Made by a program: the position numbers and the translations under genes. From Bacteriovorax stolpii (GTDB taxonomy: Bacteria; Bdellovibrionota; UBA1018): a stretch of DNA of 50,426 nucleotides. Location: positions 1 to 50,426 of the forward strand of contig CAMAQA010000011.1 of NCBI GenBank assembly GCA_945860415.1, written 5' to 3'. Below the pieces are notes generated by a model. That model did no database searches. It was not told the DNA's origin and worked only from the letters and a program-made list of their open reading frames with translations. Positions 7,574 to 14,970 of this stretch are shown here, piece by piece; position 1 is the first letter of the stretch, and each line of letters begins with the position of its first letter.

Positions 7574-8314
7574 TCAGGATCTCGGCACGTAGGCGCGCAG
7601 CCTTTGCGTGCCGAGCTTTTCCAGGAGCTCTCGCAACGAGGGCTCGCTGACGCTCAACCATTCCACGCCTGCTCCCGGCCTCAGTACCGCCGCCTTGCTG
7701 GGCGTCCTCAACCAGAGGACTCGGCCCCGGCCTTCGAGTGACACGGAGCCGAACTCGAGGTGGACGTCGATTTCTTCTCGCATGTGGAATCCTTGCGCCA
7801 CTTCGGCTGAAAGAAAGAAACCACCGCGTCCCAGTCGCACGGACGCGTGAGGTGAATCTTTCGCCGTCGTTCTGACATGGATCCGGCGTCTGGCAGAGCT
7901 GGAGCCCGGACTCTGCTTCCAGCGTTCCTGCGGCGGAAGGAGCAGACGATCCACCGCCTCGATCAACGCAATTCTTTCGAAAGGTTTTCCAAAAAACGCC
8001 TCCGCGCCCCGGTCGTGCGCATCTTCGAGAGTGAGCTCGCTGTAGCCGGTGAGGAAGACGACCCCGGGCTGCCGAAATCGGTTCGACGAGCGGATCTGGG
8101 TCAAGAGCTCGACCCCACCCATCACCGGCATGAGAACGTCCGTCAGGACGATATCGATATCCTGGTCACTCTCGAGGATCTCCAGCGCCTGCCTGCCGTT
8201 CTCCGCCTGGAGCACGCGAAAATCACGAAGCTCGAAATCAAAGGCCAGTGCCAAGCGCAGGGCCGACTCGTCGTCGACCACGAGAATGGTGGGCCTTCTC
8301 GCTGGCTGGGTCAT
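7574..8314 (-). CDS. Response regulator with receiver and PilZ-like output domain
   Basis: 246 residues. The N-terminal receiver (about 8-127) has acidic residues Asp14/Asp15, phospho-acceptor Asp59 (LTDVLMP), Thr89 and Lys110 (FFGKPF). The C-terminal part (about 142-232) resembles PilZ: RRRIHVR resembles the N-terminal arginine motif. The second canonical motif, [D/N]xSxxG, is replaced by LGRGGFFLS, so c-di-GMP binding by the usual contacts is doubtful. Its ATG overlaps the TGA of the histidine-kinase C-terminal segment (ATGA at 8311-8314), so the two are translationally coupled and probably partners. Confidence 0.87.
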   Translation of the reverse strand: MTQPARRPTILVVDDESALRLALAFDFELRDFRVLQAENGRQALEILESDQDIDIVLTDVLMPVMGGVELLTQIRSSNRFRQPGVVFLTGYSELTLEDAHDRGAEAFFGKPFERIALIEAVDRLLLPPQERWKQSPGSSSARRRIHVRTTAKDSPHASVRLGRGGFFLSAEVAQGFHMREEIDVHLEFGSVSLEGRGRVLWLRTPSKAAVLRPGAGVEWLSVSEPSLRELLEKLGTQRLRAYVPRS

Positions 8315-8832
8315 CGAGAGGCCTCTGCTGCGTTTGCGATTCGGCGAGGAAGCGTGATTCGAAATCGGGTATGAGTCGACTCTCGTACGTATTCGACCGA
8401 TCCGCCGTGCTTTTCGACGATCTGGCGACAGATGCCCAGACCGAGGCCTGTGCCGCGACCCACGGGTTTTGTCGTGAAGAACGGGCGAAAGAGCCGGGCG
8501 CGATGCTCTTCGGACACGCCGACTCCGCTGTCCGTGACATCGAAGACCACCGTCTCATCGGAACCGCAAACGTCGATGCGGATCCATTTTTCCGCAGCAT
8601 CTTCCACGGCGTCGCGGGCATTCTGGAGGAGGTTGAGGATCACCTGCGCCATCTCGGTGGGCTGGCAATAAAGCGAAAGATCGTGAGGCTCGATCTGGGT
8701 CTGGAGGGTGATGCTCGCCAGCCGGAATCGCTCCTGGACGATCAGGGTCGCATCGCGAAGGATTTCGGCGACAAGAGTGGTCGCCATCGAATCACGAGAC
8801 GAGTCGCGGGACAGGTTTTTCATCGCGAGCAC
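8311..8832 (-). CDS. Histidine kinase, C-terminal catalytic segment (separated by a frameshift)
   Basis: 173 residues covering the end of the dimerisation helix and the whole ATP-binding domain. N box NLLQNARDAV, G1 DSGVGV, F box RPFFTTKP and G2 GTGLGLGICRQIV are intact. It lacks the phospho-accepting histidine, which lies in the preceding frame (8820-10160). Possible starts are GTG 8830-8832 or ATG 8821-8823, the latter overlapping the upstream TGA. One extra A in the A4 run at 8835-8838 (T4 on the plus strand) would join both parts into a normal kinase of about 616 residues. The stop overlaps the response-regulator start. Confidence 0.75.
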   Translation of the reverse strand: MLAMKNLSRDSSRDSMATTLVAEILRDATLIVQERFRLASITLQTQIEPHDLSLYCQPTEMAQVILNLLQNARDAVEDAAEKWIRIDVCGSDETVVFDVTDSGVGVSEEHRARLFRPFFTTKPVGRGTGLGLGICRQIVEKHGGSVEYVRESTHTRFRITLPRRIANAAEASR

Positions 8833-10160
8833 GATTTTCGCGATTCGAGGGCAGTTCCTTCCAGGGTCTCCGTCAGGAGCTTCACCACGGATGGATCCGA
8901 GTGGCCCCGGGCCAGGTAGTCACGGAGCTGCGCGGCGCGCATCGTGATCACCGATAGCGGCGAATTGATCTCGTGGGCGATTCCGCCCGCCATCTCGCCG
9001 ATCGTCGCCATTCGCGACGCGTGTAGATTGAGCATGCGCTCATGCTCGAGCTCCTGCTGCCGGAGTCGGTCTTCGGTCACGTCCCAGTTGAGTCCAATCA
9101 TCCGAACAGGGTTGCCCGCTGAATCGCGCTGCAGCACCCCTTTCGCAAGCAAGATGCGCTGCTCTCCGCTGGGGCGGACCATCGGGTACTCGACCTCGAA
9201 CGGAGCACCTCCACTCAATCCCTCGTTGAACTTCTGCGCAATGACCTGGGCTGTTTCGCTGGAAACGGCCTTTTCATAGATTTCCTGCAGAGGGGTCGTC
9301 GTCGTCTCGGGGTAACCGAAAAGGGCATACATCGAGGGATGCCAGCGCAGCTGCTGGCTTTCGATGCGGAATTCCCAGATGCCCACCTGGAAGGCCTTGG
9401 TCACGATGTCCAGGAGGTCGCGCGAATCCTGCAGTTCCTGCTCGGCGAGCTTCTGGGCGGTGATGTCGAGATGGATTCCGGAGAATCGGATGGGTTTACC
9501 TGAAGAGTCGCGCTCCGTGATCTTTCCTTTGTCGAGGATCCAGACCCAGCTTCCATCGGCATGCCTGATCCGATGAATGTTTTCGTATTGTCGGGTCCTG
9601 CCTTCAATGTGGGCGGTCACGTCCTGATAGGCCCGCGCCCTGTCTTCGGGATGCACGAGCGAGTCCCAGGTGTCGAGCTTCATCGGCGTCGTCACCGGGT
9701 CCAGCCCCAGCATCCGGCACCAGCGCGAGTCGAAGGCGACTTCGTTGGTTTCGAGATTCCAGTCCCAGGAGCCCAGTCCGGCGCCTTCCAGGACGAAGCT
9801 CAGCTTTTCGACCTGCCGAAGGAGGTCGGCCTCTTGTCGGCGTGCTGCGCTGATGTCTCGCATGATCCATCCGAAGCGGGCACCGTTGGGTCCGGGGATG
9901 GAAGTGACGGAAACATGCAGCAGCAAACCCGAGGGCATTGCCATCTCCATCGTCGATGGTTCCGTGAGTGCCGAGGTTTTTTGGAGAATGCTGGAGGTGA
10001 GCTCTGACGGTAAAATGGGAGAATCTCCCAGAGCCGGCAGCAGCTCCAGCAGGCGTTGGTTGAATCGAAGCAGGACCCCGGTTTCGGTCGTTTCGGCAAA
10101 TGCTTCATCGAGCAGGTTCAGGAGGGGGTCGGCGACCAGCCCCGGCAAAATCGATTGCAT
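8820..10160 (-). CDS. PAS histidine kinase, N-terminal sensor and histidine segment (separated by a frameshift)
   Basis: 446 residues with no membrane segments, so a soluble cytoplasmic sensor. Three PAS-type regions are visible. The first is weak (about 10-115). The second (about 125-250) ends in the PAC signature RHADGSWVWILDKGKI...GIHLDIT. The third (about 255-385) ends ...VRMIGLNWDVTED. The dimerisation helix with the phospho-acceptor follows (GEMAGGIAHEINSPLSV). The frame then terminates as ESRKSCSR; the -1 frame would instead read ESRKIVLAMKNLSR, the expected second helix. The break may be a true mutation, a sequence error in a short A run, or ribosomal slippage. Confidence 0.78.
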   Translation of the reverse strand: MQSILPGLVADPLLNLLDEAFAETTETGVLLRFNQRLLELLPALGDSPILPSELTSSILQKTSALTEPSTMEMAMPSGLLLHVSVTSIPGPNGARFGWIMRDISAARRQEADLLRQVEKLSFVLEGAGLGSWDWNLETNEVAFDSRWCRMLGLDPVTTPMKLDTWDSLVHPEDRARAYQDVTAHIEGRTRQYENIHRIRHADGSWVWILDKGKITERDSSGKPIRFSGIHLDITAQKLAEQELQDSRDLLDIVTKAFQVGIWEFRIESQQLRWHPSMYALFGYPETTTTPLQEIYEKAVSSETAQVIAQKFNEGLSGGAPFEVEYPMVRPSGEQRILLAKGVLQRDSAGNPVRMIGLNWDVTEDRLRQQELEHERMLNLHASRMATIGEMAGGIAHEINSPLSVITMRAAQLRDYLARGHSDPSVVKLLTETLEGTALESRKSCSR

Positions 10161-10202
10161 CGCGCTGGATCCTGCTCGATTCGGCGCATGTCGTCACGAA
10201 AA

Positions 10203-10242
10203 ATTCTTCGGTTTAGCGAAGGAATGGGCATTCTTTGCAAAG
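10203..10242. promoter_or_regulatory. Cluster of overlapping dyads in a divergent intergenic region
   Basis: Between the kinase start (10160) and the Coq8-like gene (10285) lie three adjacent dyads: ATTCTTCG (10203-10210) with CGAAGGAAT (10217-10225), GAATG-GG-CATTC (10222-10233) and the perfect 10-bp palindrome CTTTGCAAAG (10233-10242). Their position suits operators for divergent promoters. No confident -35/-10 pair is assigned. Confidence 0.35.
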
Positions 10243-10284
10243 TTCTGAATCGCGGTTCAAGATTGCTTAAACTATAAGCCTTTC

Positions 10285-11598
10285 ATGGACTCTCGTTCTG
10301 GAAAACGCATTCCCACCTCATTGGCTTCTCGTGGACTCGAGTTTCTGAAAATGGGCGCTCGCCTCGCCGCCAAGACCGGCGTGGGGGGCGAAGCAGGCGC
10401 CAGACGAATCGAGCAGGCAGAGATTCTGGTGGAGGGTTTGTCGAAGCTCAAGGGAGCGGCGATGAAGCTGGGGCAGACCGTCAGCGTCGAGCTTCGCGAT
10501 CTCTTGCCGCCGGAAGTGGTCGACGCGCTTTCCAAGCTCCAGGACCAGGGAAGCACGCTCAGCGGTGCACAGATTCGCGCGATCCTCGCCGAAGAGTGGG
10601 GGGCGGAACGCCTCGCGCAGCTCGACGGATTTGTCGACAGGCCGCTCGCCTCTGCCAGCATCGGTCAGGTCCACGCTGCGGGCTGGAGCGGCGAAGAGAT
10701 CGTCTTGAAGGTGCAGTTTCCAGGAATCAGCCGCACGATCGACAGCGACATCCAGGGGTTGGGCCTGCTGCTCAAGGGAATGCTGGCGGTGACGGGCCGA
10801 AAAATCGCCATTGAGCCGCTGCTCGAAGAACTGGGTTCCGTATTCCGCCAGGAAACGGATTACCGCCTTGAGGCTGATTTTCTTCGGGAGTACGGCGCGA
10901 ATATCGCCGCCCATCGCGGTTATCGGGTTCCGAACGTGATCGATGAGCTCGTCACCTCGCGAGTGCTCGCCATGAGCCGCGAGCGCGGGCTCAAGCCGCT
11001 CGACTGGATGAAGCTTCGCCAGCCGTCTGCAGAAGTTCGAAACAGGCTGGGGCAGCGCTTCCTCGACCTCTACGAAATTGAGTTTTTCCAGATGGGCCTG
11101 GTCCAGACCGATCCAAACTTCGCGAACTTCCTGATCGATGACTCCAGGGATCGCGATAACCCGGTGATCACGCTCCTCGATTTCGGCGCAGTGAAGCGTT
11201 ACGAGGCCGAGTTCCGCTCGAGCTACCGTGAAGTGCTCCGGCTAGCTCGAGAGGGAAGCGAGCAGGAGCTCCTCGAAAAGGTCTTCTCCATAGGGCTCCT
11301 GGATCGCGACGAAACCCGTGAAGGACAGGAGGCGATGATGAGGCTGCTGCGGGCGAGCCTCTCTCCATTCGATCCGGCACGGCAGCCCTTCCGATTCGTG
11401 GATGCCGATTACGCGCGCGACATGCGAGAGCTGGCAATGGAGCTGACGAAGGCCTGCCGCGTGTCGCCTCCGCCTCGCGCGATTCTTTTTCTTCATCGCA
11501 AGCTCGGTGGAGTGTTCAACCTCCTGAAGGCGATGGAGGTCGAGCTCGACCTCACGGATTACTGGAAGCGGATTGTCCTCGGCCCTTCAGCCGGCTGA
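10285..11598 (+). CDS. ABC1/UbiB (AarF) family atypical kinase, Coq8-like
   Basis: 437 residues. Family hallmarks: KxGQ motif at 61-64 (AAMKLGQ), the alanine-rich nucleotide loop LASASIGQVH (121-130), the lysine of the VLKVQFPG strand (Lys142) and the DFG motif LLDFGAVKRY near 300. The catalytic-loop region reads QTDPNFANF (274-282), which is the mitochondrial Coq8/ADCK3 form rather than the HADPHPGN form usual in bacterial UbiB. Members support ubiquinone or other lipid metabolism with kinase/ATPase activity. No C-terminal membrane helices like those of UbiB are evident. No quinone-biosynthesis genes are adjacent. The 3' end overlaps the converging DUF2062 gene by 47 bp. Confidence 0.9.
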   Translation: MDSRSGKRIPTSLASRGLEFLKMGARLAAKTGVGGEAGARRIEQAEILVEGLSKLKGAAMKLGQTVSVELRDLLPPEVVDALSKLQDQGSTLSGAQIRAILAEEWGAERLAQLDGFVDRPLASASIGQVHAAGWSGEEIVLKVQFPGISRTIDSDIQGLGLLLKGMLAVTGRKIAIEPLLEELGSVFRQETDYRLEADFLREYGANIAAHRGYRVPNVIDELVTSRVLAMSRERGLKPLDWMKLRQPSAEVRNRLGQRFLDLYEIEFFQMGLVQTDPNFANFLIDDSRDRDNPVITLLDFGAVKRYEAEFRSSYREVLRLAREGSEQELLEKVFSIGLLDRDETREGQEAMMRLLRASLSPFDPARQPFRFVDADYARDMRELAMELTKACRVSPPPRAILFLHRKLGGVFNLLKAMEVELDLTDYWKRIVLGPSAG

Positions 11599-12043
11599 AG
11601 GCTCTTTCGAGGACCCTCGCGAAGATCCATGCGGGAATCGGCATGAGGATGAGCCAGGCGAGGATGCCATGCCAGGCGGCCATTCCGAAATCCTGGAAAA
11701 ACAGCGAAGGGCTTTCTGAAAATCGATCCTTCATCACCGCAAGATCGATGATCATGGGCTCGGCGCCGGCGATCTTTTCGCCCATGCGGATGAAAAATGG
11801 AATCAGCGCGAGTTGAGGGGCGTAGGCCAGGTAGTTTGCCGTCTGCATTGCCACATGATTCAGGCGAAAAACCATTCCTGCAGCGCCCGACAGGAGCGTC
11901 GTGGTTCCCAGGATCGGAAAAAGTCCGCACACCGTGCCCATAGAAACGCTCCAAGCCAGCTTCGACGGAGACGCGCCCTGCCGGAGCTGCTGCAGCAGGG
12001 GCTGGAGGATCTTCCTGGAAAGGAACGCGGCAAGTGCTTTCAT
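11552..12043 (-). CDS. DUF2062 family membrane protein
   Basis: 163 residues. It carries the DUF2062 pattern: an amphipathic N-terminus, KLAWSVSMGTVCGLFPILGTTTLLS, then LNHVAMQTANYLAYAPQLALIPFFIRMG, and a C-terminal hydrophobic stretch (GILAWLILMPIPAWIF). Function of the family is unknown; it is often found with lipid or glycosyltransferase genes. ATG 12041-12043 is chosen over an upstream in-frame codon because of GGAGG four bases upstream. The 3' end overlaps the Coq8-like gene in antisense. Confidence 0.88.
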   Translation of the reverse strand: MKALAAFLSRKILQPLLQQLRQGASPSKLAWSVSMGTVCGLFPILGTTTLLSGAAGMVFRLNHVAMQTANYLAYAPQLALIPFFIRMGEKIAGAEPMIIDLAVMKDRFSESPSLFFQDFGMAAWHGILAWLILMPIPAWIFARVLERAFSRLKGRGQSASSNP

Positions 12044-12131
12044 CGTCCTCCGAGGATAGCGGTCTCCGTCGCAGGATGCCAGCACGCTGGTTGCAATCGC
12101 ACACTGGAAACCCTAACCAAGGAGCGTAGGA

Positions 12132-12632
12132 ATGATTTTCAAGAAGTTGATTTTTGGTTTTGCCGCGCTGGCGGCGCTTGCTTCAGGTGTCCAGGCTGCT
12201 GAAAGCCTGCACGGACGCGAAAGGCGCTGGGATTTCAGCTGCCATTTCGAAAATGACAATGAATGCCGTGCTTTCGCAACCATTTATACCCGTCGCGACC
12301 TCGAGCGCCGCGGCCATCACGACCGTGACGATGCTCCCGGCGCCCAGTGGGGTTACCTGAACAAGCTTGCTGTCTCGTGCGAGGAGGGCGGAATGATCTA
12401 CGCCAACGGAGCATCGGTTCGTTTCCACGGCGACGACCTGATCATTTCGGCTGCGAATGGCGGCCGTCCTCGCCTGATTTTCGACCTTCCGCTGGGCGAG
12501 AATCACGGCGGTAGCGGATCCCGAAACGATCGTCCCGGACATGACGATGAGCAGACTGAGGCCACGCTGCTCCTTCCAAACGGTGATCGCATCCGCGGCG
12601 AATGCGAATACCGCCATCACGAAGTGCACTGA
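12132..12632 (+). CDS. Secreted histidine/aspartate-rich protein of unknown function
   Basis: 166 residues with a signal peptide (MIFKKLIFGFAALAALASGVQA, cleavage before AES). The mature part has three cysteines and His/Asp/Arg-rich stretches (RRGHHDRDDAPG, DRPGHDDEQ) that might bind a metal, though this is only compositional. GGAGCGTAGGA precedes the ATG. It is transcribed alone and followed by a strong terminator. No family recognised. Confidence 0.78.
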   Translation: MIFKKLIFGFAALAALASGVQAAESLHGRERRWDFSCHFENDNECRAFATIYTRRDLERRGHHDRDDAPGAQWGYLNKLAVSCEEGGMIYANGASVRFHGDDLIISAANGGRPRLIFDLPLGENHGGSGSRNDRPGHDDEQTEATLLLPNGDRIRGECEYRHHEVH

Positions 12633-12651
12633 GTATCGATCGTCGAGGCGC

Positions 12652-12690
12652 GGAGGAGGCACGATTGTCGTCGCCTCCTCCTTTTCTTTT
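12652..12690 (+). terminator. Rho-independent terminator
   Basis: GGAGGAGGC (12652-12660), a 12-base loop, the perfect complement GCCTCCTCC (12673-12681), then TTTTCTTTT. It lies 20 bp after the stop of the small secreted protein, separating it from the transporter operon that begins at 12716. Confidence 0.85.
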
Positions 12691-12715
12691 CCAGTATTTC
12701 AGTCAGACTCGGGTC

Positions 12716-14080
12716 ATGACCATCACTTCGGCCTCGACCCGGACGACACTTCGACTTCCCACGCCTGAAGAGGCTGCCACCCTCCAGCGATGGCGGACAT
12801 CGACCTTCTGGGTCATGCTCCTCGGTTACGTGGGCTACTACCTCGTTCGCGGCAATCTCTCCGTCGCCATTCCTCTCCTGAGCCAGGAGTTCGGGTACTC
12901 GAACACGGACCTTGCCGTCATCCTGACCTTCTCTGAAGTGGCCTACGCCATCGGAAAGTTCACGACCGGACCTCTTGCGGACCAGATTGGTGGAAAGAAG
13001 GTGTTTCTGCTCGGAATGGCTGGAGCCATTGTCTGCAATCTGCTCTTTCCGTTGCAGGTCGGCATTGTCTATTTCACGGCGGTCTGGTGCGTGTGCCGGT
13101 ACTTCCTGTCGATGGGATGGGGAGGCATCATCAAGGCGATCGGTGAATGGTACGAGCCGGAGCGCCACGGTACTGTGATGGGACTCATCAGCATCAACTT
13201 CCAATTCGGCAGCGTGGTGGCATCCGTGTTCTGCGGATGGCTCATCGCGATGCAGGTGGGGTGGAAGGGACTTTTCTTCATTCCTGCGCTGGTGGTGATC
13301 GCGGTGCTCGTCTGGGCCGCACTCGCCAGTCGCGAGACTCCGCAGGATGTCGTTCCGGGTGTTCAGTTCGGAAAATCAGCGGGTTCTCGCGCGTCGTTGG
13401 CGGATTTCGGCGCTCATGGCGAAGAGGCGCCGCCGGCGGTTGAGATCATTCGCAGGCTGTTGAAGATCGAGCTTTTCCGCCAGGTGCTGGTTTTCAGCTT
13501 CTTCTCGCACCTGCTTCGCAGCATCTTCCTGTTCTGGACGCCGAAGTTCCTCGTCGACCAGGGCATGGGGAATGTCGGGGCTGCGATGTCGTCAGCCGTG
13601 TTTCCGCTGCTCGGATGCCTCGGTACGATTTTCATCGGCTGGTACACCGACCGTCATTCCAGGAATGGTGATCGCACCGGAATGATGGCAATCATGCTCG
13701 CGGGCCTGTTCGTGTCGCTCTTGGGAATCTCATTCTTGATTCCGTACGGTTCCTCGATGCAGGCCTGGATCGTCGTACTCCTGGGGCTCAGCGGGTTTTT
13801 TCTCTATGGACCGTACTCAATGTCAGCAGGGGCGTTGACGCTGGATATCGCTGGAGCGAAGGGCGCGGGCACCTGCACCGGAATGATCGACGGGGTCGGT
13901 TATCTCGGTGGCGCGGTGGCAGCGTGGGCGGCGGGTGTGCTGGCTGACAAGCTCGGGTGGTCGCAGGTTTTTCTGTTTGTCGCGGCAAGTGCGCTCTTTA
14001 CCGTGTTCTGGACCTTGCACATGAGTCGGTCGCACCATCGCCGGGCAGCGCTTGCGCTCGCAGAAGGAGCGCGCGCGTGA
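12716..14080 (+). CDS. Major facilitator transporter, organophosphate:phosphate antiporter (GlpT/UhpT-like)
   Basis: 454 residues, about 12 membrane segments. The N-terminus (RWRTSTFWVMLLGYVGYYLVRGNLSVAIP) and the conserved loop after helix 2 (TTGPLADQIGGKKVF) fit the OPA family that exchanges phosphate for glycerol-3-phosphate or sugar phosphates. The call is supported by the next gene, a glycerophosphodiester phosphodiesterase, whose start overlaps this stop (GTGA at 14077-14080). The likely substrate is therefore glycerol-3-phosphate. The frame extends 38 codons upstream through the terminator, so ATG 12716 is the sensible start. Confidence 0.88.
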   Translation: MTITSASTRTTLRLPTPEEAATLQRWRTSTFWVMLLGYVGYYLVRGNLSVAIPLLSQEFGYSNTDLAVILTFSEVAYAIGKFTTGPLADQIGGKKVFLLGMAGAIVCNLLFPLQVGIVYFTAVWCVCRYFLSMGWGGIIKAIGEWYEPERHGTVMGLISINFQFGSVVASVFCGWLIAMQVGWKGLFFIPALVVIAVLVWAALASRETPQDVVPGVQFGKSAGSRASLADFGAHGEEAPPAVEIIRRLLKIELFRQVLVFSFFSHLLRSIFLFWTPKFLVDQGMGNVGAAMSSAVFPLLGCLGTIFIGWYTDRHSRNGDRTGMMAIMLAGLFVSLLGISFLIPYGSSMQAWIVVLLGLSGFFLYGPYSMSAGALTLDIAGAKGAGTCTGMIDGVGYLGGAVAAWAAGVLADKLGWSQVFLFVAASALFTVFWTLHMSRSHHRRAALALAEGARA

Positions 14081-14970
14081 ATCGACGACTGATGGAACTG
14101 GGATTCGTTCTGATGGGGGCTGCGGCCGGCTGCTCGACTCCTGCCGTGGTTTCGAAGTCTCTTGGCAAGATCGAGATCCATGGCCACCGCGGTGCTCGTG
14201 CCGTGGCGCCTGAGAATACCCTTCCTGCCTTTGACGAGGCGCTGCGTGCCGGTGTCGAAGTGCTCGAGATGGACCTGGGCGTGACGCGTGACGGGGTTCT
14301 GGTCATCTACCACGACCAGAAGATCAATCCGGTGATCTGTCGTGCGGGGCGAGGGGCGACTCGACCGGTTCCGATCCATGGGCTGACGCTTCGACAGCTG
14401 AAGATCTATGATTGCGGTGCGCTTCGCAATCCGCGATTTCCCCGTCAGGTGCCTGTTCCAGGAACGCGCATTCCCACGCTGGATGAATTTTTTGAGTGGG
14501 TGAAGGCGTCGCCGATTCCTGGTGCCTCGAGCGTCAGGTTCAATATCGAGATGAAGAGCGAGGAGGCTCATCCGGAGCTTGCCCCGGATCCAGCAGAATT
14601 CGCCCGGCTGCTCGTCGATACCCTGAAGCGCCAGGGCATGCTCTCGCGGACGATCATCCAGTCCTTCGATTTGCGCACGCTTCGCGAGGCGCGAAAGCTT
14701 GCACCGGATGCGATCCTTTCGGCACTGATCGAATTCCGCCCGGAAGAGTCGCTCGTGGAGCTGGCGCGCAAGGCCGGTGGTGCCCAGGTGCTTTCACCGA
14801 ATCATGAGTGGCTCACCCGAGAGGACGTGGATGCCGCGCATGCCGTCGGAATTCAAGTCGTGCCGTGGACTGCAAACAGCGTCTCGGACTGGGACAGGCT
14901 TGCCGCGATCGGGGTCGACGCGATCATCACCGATGATCCGCGTGCCGCCCTGGAGTGGCGGCGTCGTTAA
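14077..14970 (+). CDS. glpQ: Glycerophosphodiester phosphodiesterase, lipoprotein form
   Basis: Hydrolyses glycerophosphodiesters, released from phospholipids, to glycerol-3-phosphate and an alcohol. It has 297 residues. A lipobox ends the signal peptide (MGAAAGC, Cys19), so the enzyme is probably tethered in the periplasm. Catalytic residues: His35/His37 (IHGHRGAR), Glu46 (PENTLPAFDEA), Glu64/Asp66 (EMDLGVTRDG) and His79 (IYHD). The terminal WTANS and GVDAIITDDP are also typical. Start GTG 14077-14079 overlaps the transporter stop and has AAGGAG upstream. Together the two genes would make and import glycerol-3-phosphate. Confidence 0.93.
   Translation: MNRRLMELGFVLMGAAAGCSTPAVVSKSLGKIEIHGHRGARAVAPENTLPAFDEALRAGVEVLEMDLGVTRDGVLVIYHDQKINPVICRAGRGATRPVPIHGLTLRQLKIYDCGALRNPRFPRQVPVPGTRIPTLDEFFEWVKASPIPGASSVRFNIEMKSEEAHPELAPDPAEFARLLVDTLKRQGMLSRTIIQSFDLRTLREARKLAPDAILSALIEFRPEESLVELARKAGGAQVLSPNHEWLTREDVDAAHAVGIQVVPWTANSVSDWDRLAAIGVDAIITDDPRAALEWRRR

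Noticed and set aside
8835..8838. Programmed -1 frameshift site in the histidine kinase
   Set aside because: Only an A4 run, no canonical slippery heptamer and no obvious downstream stimulator; mutation or sequence error is simpler.
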